52,596 nucleotides of DNA from Rhodanobacteraceae bacterium (GCA_025350865.1 JANXWZ010000164.1:1-52596); one strand, 5' to 3'. Counted from the stretch's first letter, positions 24,488-33,689 are shown. The notes: generated from the letters alone by a model not told the origin. Program-made: numbers and translations.

Positions 24488-25090
24488 ATGTCCACACCGC
24501 ACCCCGGCCGTCTTGAAGTGATCGTCGGCCCCATGTTCTCGGGCAAATCCGAGGAGCTGATTCGTCGCCTGAAGCGAGCCCGCATCGCCCGCCAGCGCGT
24601 GGTCTGTTTCAAGCCCGATATCGACCTCCGCTATCACCGCACGTCCATCGCGTCGCATTCGTCGCATACGCATGAGGCCACAACCATCAGCAATGTCGAA
24701 CGGCTCCGCGAGGCCCTCGCCCCGCAGCTGGATGCGATCGAAGTGGTCGGCGTGGACGAGGCCCAGTTCCTCGACGAGTCGATCATCCCGCTGGCCATGG
24801 AGTTGGTCCACCTCGGCAAGCGAGTGCTGATCGCCGGGCTCGACACGACGTTCTCGAACGAGCCGTTCGGCCCTATCCCGGTGCTAATGGCGCTGGCCGA
24901 CGAGGTCTCCAAACTCTCCGCCGTCTGCATGACGTGCGGAGCGCCGGCAATCCACACGCAGCGCCTGGGTCAGTCGCAGGAGCTGGTGGTTGTGGGTGCC
25001 GCGGGGCTGTACGAAGCCCGCTGCCGGGCTTGCTTCCGCCCCTTTGTCGACGAACATGGCAGCGAGCAGCTTGAACTCCTAAACAACTAA
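24488..25090 (+). CDS. tdk: Thymidine kinase
   Basis: A 200-residue type II thymidine kinase that salvages thymidine to dTMP. The P-loop is GPMFSGKSEEL, the Mg-binding DE box is VVGVDEAQFL, and two CxxC zinc pairs (CMTCG, CRAC) form the lasso domain with GAAGLYEARC. The upstream reading frame is open for 34 more codons, but family homology begins at MSTPHPGRLEVIVGPM, so ATG 24488 is used. A family C hairpin follows the stop. Confidence 0.96.
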   Translation: MSTPHPGRLEVIVGPMFSGKSEELIRRLKRARIARQRVVCFKPDIDLRYHRTSIASHSSHTHEATTISNVERLREALAPQLDAIEVVGVDEAQFLDESIIPLAMELVHLGKRVLIAGLDTTFSNEPFGPIPVLMALADEVSKLSAVCMTCGAPAIHTQRLGQSQELVVVGAAGLYEARCRACFRPFVDEHGSEQLELLNN

Positions 25091-25096
25091 ACAAAT

Positions 25097-25171
25097 CGAC
25101 CACGGATCAGAGCGGATAAACACGGATCAAACCGATACAAATCCGTGTCAATCCGCCTTGATCCGTGGTCG
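25097..25171. terminator. Hairpin family C, copy 2, between convergent genes
   Basis: CGACCACGGATC.. (from 25097) pairs with ..GATCCGTGGTCG (to 25171) and, inside, ACACGGAT with ATCCGTGT. The outer sequence resembles the copy at 1129-1196, while the inner stem differs on both arms. Placed between tdk and the carboxypeptidase stop codons. Confidence 0.65.
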
Positions 25172-25213
25172 CATTTGCCTTGATCTGATCCGCGCACATC
25201 CGCGGTCCAGCAT

Positions 25214-26719
25214 TTAGTGCTTGCTCACCATCTCCATCACATCTTTCCGGAGCGCCAGCGAGCTTCCGAGCCGGGCGTAGTACATGTGTCCGCCCGGATA
25301 CTCGTGCACCTGCACACGCGTCGGATCGCCCATGATCGGCATCTGGCTGACGGTCAGGATGCTGCCCATGAAGGGGCACGAGAGATCCGCCCAGCCGTGA
25401 GCGATGACCACGCGGAGCTTGGGGTCGGTGGCGACGGCGACGCGGAGATCGTTGGCTGAGGCCGCCCCGCCAAACGCTCCGTTACGACCGCCGCGATCCC
25501 ACAGACGCCCGACTTCGTCGCTGAGCGCGTTGTAGCGGGCGTCGGTCTTCCAGCCGACAGTCTTGGTCACCCAGTCCACCATCGCGGTGGTCGTCGGGGC
25601 GATGATCGAGAGCAGAATCGGGTCGTTTGTCTGCTGCGTCGGGTTATAGGGGTAGGGGTCGTAGGCGGTGACGTTGGGGTCATAGCGCGAGCCGAGTTTG
25701 CCTGTCTCGCGGAACTCCTCACGGAGAAACGACTGGGTCTCCAGCCGTCCGCCCGACTCTTTCACAAACTTCGGGTCGAGTCCGGTCAGTTCGGTGACTT
25801 TTTTGACGATGCGGGCGGTCGCCTGGGGGTCGGAGTTGCCCTTCAGCAGGTCCGACGCATACTCGCCGCGCACATAGTCCAGCACCGGGGCCATGGTCGC
25901 ATCGCTGAGTTTGCCCTGCCGCTCGTAATTGGCCGCGACGATCGACGGCAGCGTCAACATCCACGGCACGGGCGACAGATCGCGATCACCGGCAGTGGAA
26001 TTAAGCGCGGGGGACACCAGCACCAGGCCATTCATGGCGACACCGATCTGCGACTGTAGATAGCTGGTGAGGCGCGGCCCGCGATAGCCGCCGTAGCTCT
26101 CTCCGGCGAGGTACTTGCGGCTCTGGAGGCGGCCGTTTTTGACGAGCCAGTCGTAGACGATCTTGGAAAGATAAGCGATGTCCTGATCGGGGCCATAGAA
26201 AAGCTTCTTCGACTCGGCTTCGTTGACCAGTGAGGTCGAGAAGCCGGTGCCGATGGGGTCAATGAAGACCAGGTCGGTAAAGTCGAGCCAGGTACCGGGG
26301 TTATCCTTCATCGTCGCCGGATCGCTTGGGCTCTGGCCTTCGGCGCCGAAGTCGACGCGCTTGGGGCCGATCGCGCCGAGGTTGAGGTAAACGCTGGCCG
26401 CGCCGGGGCCGCCGTTGAACGCAAACGTTACGGGCCGGTTCGCGCCTTCCATAATGTAGGAGGTAAACACGACCTCGCCGACGACCTTGCCTTCCTCGTT
26501 CTTGACCGGGAGGGTTCCGACCGTGGCGGTGTACTTGAGTTCTTTGCCATCCATGTGGATCGACTGGTCCACGTGCGCATCCGCCGGCAACGGGTTGGCC
26601 ATCGGAGCAGCTTCAGCAGGCGCGGCGGCAGCCGACGGAGCGGCCCCTCCCGGGCGTTGAGCAAACAGGGAAGGAACGGCGCAGAGCGCCACGGCAAGAG
26701 CAACTCGATTGAATTTCAT
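25214..26719 (-). CDS. Serine carboxypeptidase (peptidase family S10)
   Basis: A 501-residue secreted S10 peptidase. Signal peptide MKFNRVALAVALCAVPSLFA, then a Pro/Ala-rich linker and the alpha/beta-hydrolase domain. The oxyanion loop is FAFNGGPGAASVYLNLG, the nucleophile Ser is in YLAGESYGGYRG, the Asp in VIAHGWADLSCP and the His in EYPGGHMYYARL. Acidobacterial S10 proteins are thought to trim peptides in the periplasm. The frame stays open upstream of 26719, but there it only runs antisense to the superoxide dismutase gene. Confidence 0.92.
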   Translation of the reverse strand: MKFNRVALAVALCAVPSLFAQRPGGAAPSAAAAPAEAAPMANPLPADAHVDQSIHMDGKELKYTATVGTLPVKNEEGKVVGEVVFTSYIMEGANRPVTFAFNGGPGAASVYLNLGAIGPKRVDFGAEGQSPSDPATMKDNPGTWLDFTDLVFIDPIGTGFSTSLVNEAESKKLFYGPDQDIAYLSKIVYDWLVKNGRLQSRKYLAGESYGGYRGPRLTSYLQSQIGVAMNGLVLVSPALNSTAGDRDLSPVPWMLTLPSIVAANYERQGKLSDATMAPVLDYVRGEYASDLLKGNSDPQATARIVKKVTELTGLDPKFVKESGGRLETQSFLREEFRETGKLGSRYDPNVTAYDPYPYNPTQQTNDPILLSIIAPTTTAMVDWVTKTVGWKTDARYNALSDEVGRLWDRGGRNGAFGGAASANDLRVAVATDPKLRVVIAHGWADLSCPFMGSILTVSQMPIMGDPTRVQVHEYPGGHMYYARLGSSLALRKDVMEMVSKH

Positions 26720-26869
26720 GCAGTAAGCATACCAACCATTGACCTGCCTCTGCGCCATTTGCAAAACCTCCGCGCCTTGGCGTTCTTCCTTGCCTTTACG
26801 CCAGCTCACCCAAAATCCACCCGAACGCGCTACGATAGTCTCGCTGCTTGAATTCTTCAGGAGACACCC

Positions 26870-27400
26870 ATGCGCCTCGCCTTCGTCGCTCTCACTGCCC
26901 TCGCCCTGGCCGTCCCGGCCGGAGCCGCTCCCAAGAAGCTTAAACCTCTGGTGGTTCCCGTGAAGACCAGCAAGGGCGAAGACGCCGGAACTGCAACCTT
27001 CATCGCCGGCAAGAAGGGCAAACTCGAAATCAAGCTCGCGCTGAAAAATCTCCCCGAAGGCGACCACGCGGTGCATATCCACCAGAAGCCGCTGTGTGAG
27101 GCTCCCTTCACCACCGCCGGTGGTCACTTCAACCCCGACTCCAAGCAGCACGGCTCCCAGAACCCGATGGGCCATCATAACGGTGATCTGGGCGTAAATC
27201 TGAACGTCGGCGTGGAGCACACCGTCAACCAGATCATCACGGTTGACTTTCTCTCCATCGGCACCGGCCAGCCGAATGACATTACGGCCAATGGCGGGAC
27301 GAGCATCATGATCCACGAGAAAGCCGACGACATGAAGACCGACCCAACCGGAAACGCCGGTAACCGAATCGCCTGCGGCATCATCATGGGCAACCCATAA
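26870..27400 (+). CDS. Cu/Zn superoxide dismutase family protein
   Basis: A 176-residue periplasmic enzyme with a signal peptide (LAFVALTALALAVPAGAA). Metal and fold motifs: HAVHIHQKPLCE (Cu His pair and disulfide Cys), GGHFNPDSKQHG and PMGHHNGDLG (Zn ligands), SIMIHEKADD (Cu His, Zn Asp) and GNAGNRIACGII (Arg gate and second Cys). All residues needed for dismutation of superoxide are visible. A 14-bp hairpin follows. Confidence 0.94.
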   Translation: MRLAFVALTALALAVPAGAAPKKLKPLVVPVKTSKGEDAGTATFIAGKKGKLEIKLALKNLPEGDHAVHIHQKPLCEAPFTTAGGHFNPDSKQHGSQNPMGHHNGDLGVNLNVGVEHTVNQIITVDFLSIGTGQPNDITANGGTSIMIHEKADDMKTDPTGNAGNRIACGIIMGNP

Positions 27401-27517
27401 CTGGTTGTATGACAAGAAGGTCAGCGTTTGAACGGGACGGCCTAGCCGTGCGTTGACCCCGCCAGCAATGGTCCCCACCCAAGTGTAGGGATTCAAAGAG
27501 GTCCCGATTAGCTCCGC

Positions 27518-27551
27518 CCAAACGAGATTCCTTCACCGGAATCTCGTTTGG
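27518..27551. terminator. 14-bp perfect hairpin between convergent genes
   Basis: CCAAACGAGATTCC (27518-27531) pairs exactly with GGAATCTCGTTTGG (27538-27551) over a 6-nt loop. It lies between the dismutase stop and the stop of the minus-strand conserved gene at 27557. It is not a family A, B or C member. A bidirectional terminator is the likely role. Confidence 0.65.
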
Positions 27552-27556
27552 TGTTC

Positions 27557-27913
27557 TTAGTCCCTAATGGAAATTTCGTGCAAGGTATTGTGAAGCACGA
27601 TCAGAAAGCGACCCGTGTGGCGGCACTTTCTCCCTGCCAGCGTCTCCATAATTCCCGGCAGGAGTTTCGAGAGTCTGTAACGATCAAAATCAAAATACCT
27701 CGTCTCACGCGCATCCGAGTGTTCCAGTGCCCGGTTGTATGGCCTTGATTTTGGCAGAGATCGAGAGAAGCAGTGCATACTGAAAGTCAGATCGACAAAG
27801 TAGGCAATCCCAGCCTTTTCATCCCTCTCGGCATTCACGAATTGCAACGCTCGAGGATGGAGATGGGCCAGATCGTAAGTCTGCCCGCCGTACGCGAAGG
27901 GAGTCCAGTGCAA
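27557..27913 (-). CDS. Conserved protein of unknown function, possibly truncated
   Basis: A 118-residue protein. MHWTPFAYGGQTYDLAHLHP, LTFSMHCFSR, DARETRYFDFDRYRLSKLLP and ERKC-like GRKCRHTG resemble a small family of uncharacterised proteins seen beside phage- or plasmid-type genes and on chromosomes. I recall that family members continue past the HTG motif with further beta strands; here the frame stops 17 residues later. So this copy may be shortened. Function unknown. Confidence 0.6.
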   Translation of the reverse strand: MHWTPFAYGGQTYDLAHLHPRALQFVNAERDEKAGIAYFVDLTFSMHCFSRSLPKSRPYNRALEHSDARETRYFDFDRYRLSKLLPGIMETLAGRKCRHTGRFLIVLHNTLHEISIRD

Positions 27914-28015
27914 GCGTTTGATTCCTCATGGGGCAAAACCAGTATCAACGCTCGGTAACGCTCCCGCGCACCCACCTATGGAACAAACCCAAATCCCTCT
28001 GCGTATACACATCCC

Positions 28016-28825
28016 ATGGGCGTTTATTCCATGGCGATTCCACTCTCGATGCCGATGCGGCGGCCGCTCTCCTTGTCCCGGGGAGAAGCACAGGGCAGCC
28101 GCTTTCAGCACGAGCGGCCCCCAGTCGTTTCCACCCTAAACCCTGCGGTTCCAAGTACACTGCTCCCATCCTTGAAGTCCACGGATCGATCCACCGAGGG
28201 CCGTGTGCAGCGCACTCCGGAACAACAGGCCGAGCAGGATGCTTTCGTACAGCTTATCGCCCAATGCATGGCCGGCGACCAGCGCGCCTGGCACAGCATG
28301 GTCACCGGCCAGCATAAGCGCGTCTATGCCATCTGCTATCGCTTCACCAGCGACGCCACCGACGCCGAAGACATCACACAGGATGTGTTTCTGAAGATTT
28401 ACCGCAATCTGGCCAGCTTCGACGCCGACAAGGGGAGCTTTCAGACCTGGATCACCACCCTCACCCGCAACATGCTGGTGGACAATTACCGCCGCACGAA
28501 GCTGGACCGCGCGACCGACTCGCTGGACGCCACGCTCTCCGCCGACGATGACGGGCCGACGATGGCGGACCGGCTGGCCGACACCCGGCAGAATCAGGAA
28601 CAGCGCTTTGCCGGCCTCGAATTGAAAGCCACAATCCAGCAGGCGCTCAAAAAGCTGTCCCCTGAATTGCGCGAGGCGGTGATCCTGCGCGACCTCGAAG
28701 ATATGGATTACAAAGAGATTGCGCTCGTCCTGAAAATTCCAGAGGGAACTGTTAAAAGCAGAATATCCCGAGGACGAGCGGAACTGGCAAGGTTGTTGCA
28801 ACGTATAGAGAAACAGGGAAATTAG
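28016..28825 (+). CDS. ECF-type RNA polymerase sigma factor (RpoE-like)
   Basis: A 269-residue sigma factor with a long, disordered N-terminal segment of about 65 residues. Region 2 is RVYAICYRFTSDATDAEDIT and FQTWITTLTRNMLVDNYRRT; region 4 is LSPELREAVILRDLEDMDYK and EIALVLKIPEGTVKSRISRG. The true start is uncertain (28016, 28031 or 28049; no clear ribosome site). The anti-sigma gene follows about 40 nt later, then a zinc-ribbon and a DUF4097 gene, suggesting control of envelope genes. Confidence 0.9.
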   Translation: MGVYSMAIPLSMPMRRPLSLSRGEAQGSRFQHERPPVVSTLNPAVPSTLLPSLKSTDRSTEGRVQRTPEQQAEQDAFVQLIAQCMAGDQRAWHSMVTGQHKRVYAICYRFTSDATDAEDITQDVFLKIYRNLASFDADKGSFQTWITTLTRNMLVDNYRRTKLDRATDSLDATLSADDDGPTMADRLADTRQNQEQRFAGLELKATIQQALKKLSPELREAVILRDLEDMDYKEIALVLKIPEGTVKSRISRGRAELARLLQRIEKQGN

Positions 28826-28866
28826 AAGTAAAGAGAACGAATCCCTTAGCACCACAGGTGACCCAC

Positions 28867-29793
28867 ATGGCACACATGATCCAATTCGATGACTCCCAGC
28901 AAGGACGTCCGCCGCTCTGCATCGCCTGCGAAGAGATGCTGGCCGATGCAATCGACCAAACGCTCTCTCCCGCGGATCAGGCCTGGTTTGACCGCCACAT
29001 CGCCTCCTGCGCCGACTGTAGCGTCAGCTTTGCCGACGCGCAACGCGGTGCCGCATGGCTCGAGCTGCTGAAGTCTCCCCGGCCCGAGCCGTCGGCCGCG
29101 CTGATGGAGCGGATTCTCGCCCAGACGTCGGAGATGCAGCCCGATACATTCCTGAATCCGGCAATTGTCGGCCAGCCCGCGATGCTGCCCATTCCGGCGG
29201 CTCCGCGTGGAAACCTGCTCGGCTTCCGCCCACGCCTGCCGCAGATGGCGAGCTGGATGAACCCCAACTCGCAGCCACGCCTGTACATGACGGCGGCTAT
29301 GGCGTTCTTCTCAATCGCCCTGACCCTGAACCTGGCTGGCGTGCGGCTCGACCAGATCAAGGCCTCCAACCTTAGCCCCAGCAACGTGCGCAAGACCTAC
29401 TACGAGGCCTCCGCCGACGCCGTCCGCTACTACGACAACCTCCGCGTCGTCCGGGTGATGGAATCGCGCGTCGACGACCTGCGCGACTCTTCTGACGACC
29501 ACAAGACGCCCGACCGCACTCAGCAGTCGCGCCCGGCATCGCCCGAGCCCAAGGTCCCGGAATCCCAGCAGGACCAGAAGCCCGCAAAGGAAGATCGTAA
29601 AGACCCCAACGGCCCCAGCAGCCGCACGGATTCTCCCACGCCCCGCGCCAAATTTGTCACCATCTCGACGCTGACCATTCCGACGCTCTCAGCGCCAACG
29701 GCAGAAGGCCCGACCTATCTTGGCCGCCTCATCACCACGACCACACGCCCCAACCAAATCTCGAAGCACACTCAGGAAGGGGGCCTGGCATGA
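28867..29793 (+). CDS. Anti-sigma factor with zf-HC2 domain
   Basis: A 308-residue membrane protein. Cytoplasmic residues 1-60 hold a zinc-binding anti-sigma motif (CIACEEML, then FDRHIASCADCSVSF: C..H...C..C). One membrane segment is at about 140-158 (LYMTAAMAFFSIALTLNLAG). The remainder is periplasmic and charged, with a Pro/Lys/Asp-rich stretch. AGGTGA 8 nt before ATG 28867 supports this start over GTG 28858. The stop overlaps the next gene by 4 nt. It should hold the preceding sigma factor inactive until an envelope signal. Confidence 0.9.
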   Translation: MAHMIQFDDSQQGRPPLCIACEEMLADAIDQTLSPADQAWFDRHIASCADCSVSFADAQRGAAWLELLKSPRPEPSAALMERILAQTSEMQPDTFLNPAIVGQPAMLPIPAAPRGNLLGFRPRLPQMASWMNPNSQPRLYMTAAMAFFSIALTLNLAGVRLDQIKASNLSPSNVRKTYYEASADAVRYYDNLRVVRVMESRVDDLRDSSDDHKTPDRTQQSRPASPEPKVPESQQDQKPAKEDRKDPNGPSSRTDSPTPRAKFVTISTLTIPTLSAPTAEGPTYLGRLITTTTRPNQISKHTQEGGLA

Positions 29794-31064
29794 ACGACTA
29801 CCAGCCTGACGTCAACCAAAACCCACAACCGCCGATCGCCTTTTGCCAGAACTGCGGCAAATCGCTTGACCCAGAGACTGTCCGCCGCGTAGGCACCGCT
29901 GTCTACTGCGAACCCTGCCTCGAAGCCCGCGTCCATGGCGCCGGCTATGCACCTGGCGCACCGCCACCCGCCGACACGGCCTGGCAGTGGGGTGCCGGAT
30001 CGCCCAAGGGTTGGACCCCCGGCGCAGGCCCCAACCCCGGCCTGGCAGCCCTTCTGGGCCTGATCCCCGGCGTTGGCGCGATGTACAACGAGCAATACGC
30101 CAAGGGCGTAGTCCACCTCGGAATCTTCGCCGTCATCATCATGTTCACGCATATCTCGGGCATCTTTATTCTGTTCGTGTTCGGCTGGATCGCCTACATG
30201 TCCATCGAGGCTCACCACACCGCCAAAGCCCGCCGCGACGGCACGCCGCTGCCCAACCCATTCGGTTTCAACGACATCGGGGAGCGCATGGGCTTCGGAG
30301 CCGCCTGGCCCGCGGCCGACGTAAAAGGTGCGGCGCGTGACGCAGTCAACACCGCGGCCGAAACCATCAACGCAGCCGCGTCCAACTTCAACCGCCCCCC
30401 CGTGCCACCGCCCACACCCGGCGCAGCCACCTGGGGAGCCCCAACCGACGCCTACAATCAGCCCTACACCTATCCCAACCCAAACCCCATGCCCCCAGTC
30501 AACTCGCCCTACGCGCCGCCCTATTCACCCGTCTCCTCGGCTGTCCCACCGTACGCGCCGTACGTCCCGGCCCCCATCCCTCCCCAGCCCGCCCGCTTTC
30601 CCATGGGTGCCGTGTGGCTGATCGGCCTTGGATCGTTCTTCCTGCTCAGCAGCCTTCACGTCTTCAGCGCCATCCCGGGCGAAGCCGTGGTTGGCACCAT
30701 CCTCTTGGGGGTCGGCGCCTGGGTGTTCTTCCGGCGCATGACTGAGACCGGTGCCTCCCTGTCCGACGACGGCAGCCCGAACTACCGCTTCCGCGTCCTC
30801 CGTGCGCTCAAAGGTTCGGTTTGGCTGGCTGCGATCGGCTTCCTCTTCCTGCTCAGCGCGTTCCATCTGCTCCGCTGGGACTATAGCTGGCCCTTCCTCA
30901 TCATCCTTGCTGGCGTCATGATGATCGTCCAGCGCGCCTTCTATAACTCCGCCGCCAACGCCGCCACCTATCAACCCGGCCCCATCATCACCCCGGCCCC
31001 TCAGGCCCCGGTTGAGAACCCAGAGACCATTACGCCGCAGGACCACACCGAAGGAGGTCTCTAG
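29790..31064 (+). CDS. Zinc-ribbon multi-spanning membrane protein (TM2/DUF5668-like)
   Basis: A 424-residue protein. An N-terminal zinc ribbon (FCQNCGKSL..., YCEPCLEA) is followed by a TM2-like hairpin (about residues 85-140; GLAALLGLIPGVGAMYNEQY and FAVIIMFTHISGIFILFVFG), then a long Pro/Tyr/Asn-rich linker (about 205-270), and two further helix pairs (AVWLIGLGSFFLLSSLHVF; VWLAAIGFLFLLSAFHLL) of the LiaF/DUF5668 type. Such proteins sense or organise envelope stress responses. Overlaps the anti-sigma gene (ATGA); the DUF4097 gene follows after 2 nt. Confidence 0.8.
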   Translation: MNDYQPDVNQNPQPPIAFCQNCGKSLDPETVRRVGTAVYCEPCLEARVHGAGYAPGAPPPADTAWQWGAGSPKGWTPGAGPNPGLAALLGLIPGVGAMYNEQYAKGVVHLGIFAVIIMFTHISGIFILFVFGWIAYMSIEAHHTAKARRDGTPLPNPFGFNDIGERMGFGAAWPAADVKGAARDAVNTAAETINAAASNFNRPPVPPPTPGAATWGAPTDAYNQPYTYPNPNPMPPVNSPYAPPYSPVSSAVPPYAPYVPAPIPPQPARFPMGAVWLIGLGSFFLLSSLHVFSAIPGEAVVGTILLGVGAWVFFRRMTETGASLSDDGSPNYRFRVLRALKGSVWLAAIGFLFLLSAFHLLRWDYSWPFLIILAGVMMIVQRAFYNSAANAATYQPGPIITPAPQAPVENPETITPQDHTEGGL

Positions 31065-31066
31065 TC

Positions 31067-32719
31067 ATGTCGACTCAGCCGCCTCCCTACTCTCCCCCGC
31101 CCTTTGGCTATGATCCCCGCCAGCAGGCCAAGTTCGCCCGCCAACAGATGAAGGCCCAGGCCAACGCGCAGAAAGCCGCCTTCCGGGCCCAACGCGACCT
31201 GTACCGCTACCAGTCCCGCGCCTACCGTCGCAGCTCCATCCTTGGCCCGCTGATGGTTCTTGCCGCCGGCATCATCATCCTGCTGATCCGCATGGGCCGC
31301 ATCCCGCTGGGCGAATTCAGCATGTGGTACGGCCGCTGGTGGCCCGTGCTGCTGGTCGGTGCTGGCCTGATCCTCGTTGCCGAATGGGTCTTCGACCAGT
31401 CGCAATCCAACCCCGACGGCACGCCCTACGTCCGTCGCGGCATCGGCGGCGGAGCCATCGTCCTAATCATCTTCCTCGCCATTAGTGGGGCTTTAGTCAA
31501 CCACCTGCGCGACTTTCATCAGGATTTCGCGAACACATTCTCGCTCGATCCGGACTCCATCGACGAGTTCTTCGGCGAGAAGCACGAGTCATCCGAGACC
31601 GTTGACACCCCGTTCCCCGCTGGCTCTTCGCTGGTCATCTCCAACTCCCACGGCGACGTCACCATCGTTGGCAAGTCGGATGACAACAAGGTCCACATCG
31701 TCGTCAACAAGCAGGTTTACAGCTCGTCCAGCGATGCCGGCTCCAAGGCCAGCCAGTTGACGCCGCAGATCACGCAATCCGGCAGCGTCGTCAACGTGTC
31801 CGTTCCGTGGCTCCGCGGCGGAACCGCGAACCTCGACGTCACGGTCCCCGACTTTGGCGAGACGACCATCACTAACGATCACGGGGACGTCGCCGTCTCG
31901 GGACTGCACGCCCCCGTCACGATCACCGCCAACCACGGCAGCGTCGAGCTCAACTCGATTACCGGAGCGGTCTCCGCCCACATCAACAACCGCGACTCCA
32001 CCTTCAACGCTCACACCATCACCGGAGACGTCTCGGTCCGCGGCCACGCCGACGACATGACCATCACGGATGTCACCGGCCAGGTCTCCTTCGAGGGCGA
32101 GTTTTACGGCGACACCCACATGGAGCGGCTGCGCGGGCCCATCAGCTTCCACACCAGCAGAACCCAGTTGAACCTCGGACGGCTGGACGGCGAACTGAAC
32201 ATCAGCCCCAAATCGGACCTGACTGCCGACCGCATTAGCGGCCCCACCACCCTGAAGACGCGCAGCCGCAATGTCACCTTCGACCGCGTAGCAGGAGACG
32301 TTGACGTCTCCAACTCAAACGGCAGCGTCGATATCAGCGGAGCCCAGCCACTGGGCAACATCACTGTCCAGAGCAAGGATGGCGCGGTGAATGTCAACGT
32401 CCCCGAACACTCGGACTTCACCGTTGACGCCGAAACCAAGGGTGGCGAGATCGAAAGCGATCTGAACCTGAAATCCGTCGATAACGGCAAGAACTCCAGC
32501 GTCTCGGGAACCATCGGCAAGGGCGGACCCCACATCTCGATTCACACCACGCACCTCGATGTCGGCATCCACCAGAAAGCGATTGCGCCGCTGGCTCCCC
32601 CGGCCCCACCTGCTCCGCCAGCCGCCGCACCGCCAGCCAGACCGACTCGTCCGGCTGTAGCTCCAGCACCAGCGCCTGCACCCCTGGCTCCACCGGCCAA
32701 ACTGGCTAAAACCATCTGA
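31067..32719 (+). CDS. DUF4097-family beta-repeat protein with N-terminal membrane domain
   Basis: A 550-residue protein. Residues 1-55 are basic and cytoplasmic; membrane helices lie at about 60-80, 92-110 and 128-146 (DUF5668-like). From about 175 to 500 there are short repeated beta turns (ANLDVTVPDFGETTITNDHG; SVELNSITGAVSAHINNRDS; RISGPTTLKTRSRNVTFDRV), typical of a DUF4097 beta-helix adhesin-like domain. The final 45 residues are a Pro/Ala-rich tail. In other bacteria DUF4097 proteins sit with LiaF/PspC stress genes. Last member of the sigma operon. Confidence 0.85.
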   Translation: MSTQPPPYSPPPFGYDPRQQAKFARQQMKAQANAQKAAFRAQRDLYRYQSRAYRRSSILGPLMVLAAGIIILLIRMGRIPLGEFSMWYGRWWPVLLVGAGLILVAEWVFDQSQSNPDGTPYVRRGIGGGAIVLIIFLAISGALVNHLRDFHQDFANTFSLDPDSIDEFFGEKHESSETVDTPFPAGSSLVISNSHGDVTIVGKSDDNKVHIVVNKQVYSSSSDAGSKASQLTPQITQSGSVVNVSVPWLRGGTANLDVTVPDFGETTITNDHGDVAVSGLHAPVTITANHGSVELNSITGAVSAHINNRDSTFNAHTITGDVSVRGHADDMTITDVTGQVSFEGEFYGDTHMERLRGPISFHTSRTQLNLGRLDGELNISPKSDLTADRISGPTTLKTRSRNVTFDRVAGDVDVSNSNGSVDISGAQPLGNITVQSKDGAVNVNVPEHSDFTVDAETKGGEIESDLNLKSVDNGKNSSVSGTIGKGGPHISIHTTHLDVGIHQKAIAPLAPPAPPAPPAAAPPARPTRPAVAPAPAPAPLAPPAKLAKTI

Positions 32720-32754
32720 TCGGAAGCACGGGTTGTAGACTAACGCCACGACCC

Positions 32755-33162
32755 GTGCATCTACCCGCAAAAATCGTCCTCTCCGCCGTGGTTATCCTCC
32801 AACCGGTCCTGATGGCGGTCATCGAACTGAACCGCACCCACGCCACCAACCCGTTTTGGCCCGGCCACGCCCGCTTCCATCTGGTCTGGCAGAACCTCAC
32901 CGCCATCCTCGTTGCAGGTGCGCTTATCACTTTGCTCTGGATGCGGGACGAACGGTTCTATCTGGTCGCTGGCTTCACGCTGCTCCCCCTGATTGCTTTC
33001 CTGCTTGCAAACGTGGCGCGCCCCCTCTACAACGGGTCGATGTCCGACCCCAATGGCGTCCCGCCCATCCGCATTGGCGACCGCAGTGTGGATGGAAATA
33101 CCATCGCCGTGATCCTCGGCCTGATTGCGACGGTGACCGCGATTGTCCTTTACAACCGTTGA
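32755..33162 (+). CDS. Small four-helix membrane protein of unknown function
   Basis: A 135-residue protein with four predicted membrane segments (AKIVLSAVVILQPVLMAVIE; LTAILVAGALITLLWM; FYLVAGFTLLPLIAFLLANV; IAVILGLIATVTAIVLYNR). Start GTG 32755, 35 bp after the DUF4097 gene, so it may belong to the same transcript. No catalytic motif is visible. Function unknown. Confidence 0.7.
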   Translation: MHLPAKIVLSAVVILQPVLMAVIELNRTHATNPFWPGHARFHLVWQNLTAILVAGALITLLWMRDERFYLVAGFTLLPLIAFLLANVARPLYNGSMSDPNGVPPIRIGDRSVDGNTIAVILGLIATVTAIVLYNR

Positions 33163-33369
33163 AACATTCCCGCTTTGCTCGGGAACGAATCCTTTCCACC
33201 CAAATGCCGTCTTAGTTCATAGACTATCGAGTTCTACGTTGCACGGTGGTCCCGATGTTCGCAAGTGGTGGCGGCGTCATGCCGGTCTGGTGCAATATGT
33301 GGCGCGGCATCGAATCGGACGGATATACTCTCCCATAATCTGCTACCGCTAGGAATCAGGGGATGTCAA

Positions 33370-33576
33370 ATGACTATAGAGGAACGGCTTGACAAGTTGA
33401 CCGAACGCCACGAGGCATTGGCGCAGACTCTCGAACTGGAGAGCTTGAACATCGCCGCAACGCGGGCACTGGTGGATAAGACTGTGGTGCTGGTCCAAGC
33501 AATGGTAGATGGGATTAATGGCCTAACGGCCATCGTGAAGAGCCACGAGGCACGCATATCCGGCCTGGAAATCTAG
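33370..33576 (+). CDS. Small coiled-coil protein
   Basis: A 68-residue helical protein: TIEERLDKLTERHEALAQTL then heptad-like repeats to EARISGLEI. AGGAATCAGGGG precedes ATG 33370. Similar small coiled-coil proteins are common in acidobacterial genomes. A hairpin with a T run follows. Function unknown. Confidence 0.65.
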   Translation: MTIEERLDKLTERHEALAQTLELESLNIAATRALVDKTVVLVQAMVDGINGLTAIVKSHEARISGLEI

Positions 33577-33597
33577 GCCAACAAACCACCCCCACAG

Positions 33598-33621
33598 AGG
33601 CCACGGGACATCGTGGCCTTT
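33598..33621 (+). terminator. Rho-independent terminator after the coiled-coil gene
   Basis: AGGCCACG (33598-33605) pairs with CGTGGCCT (33612-33619) over a 6-nt loop and runs into TTTC. Placed 22 nt after the stop codon. Confidence 0.7.
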
Positions 33622-33689
33622 CGCGCGTCAGTAAGCAAGAAGCGACAACGGCAACTAATGACTGATGACTGCATCTGACAAGGATCAAC

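Noticed and set aside
26720-27496. Upstream extension of the S10 carboxypeptidase frame to 760 residues
   Set aside because: It is only the antisense reading of the superoxide dismutase gene; the signal peptide at 26719 marks the true start.
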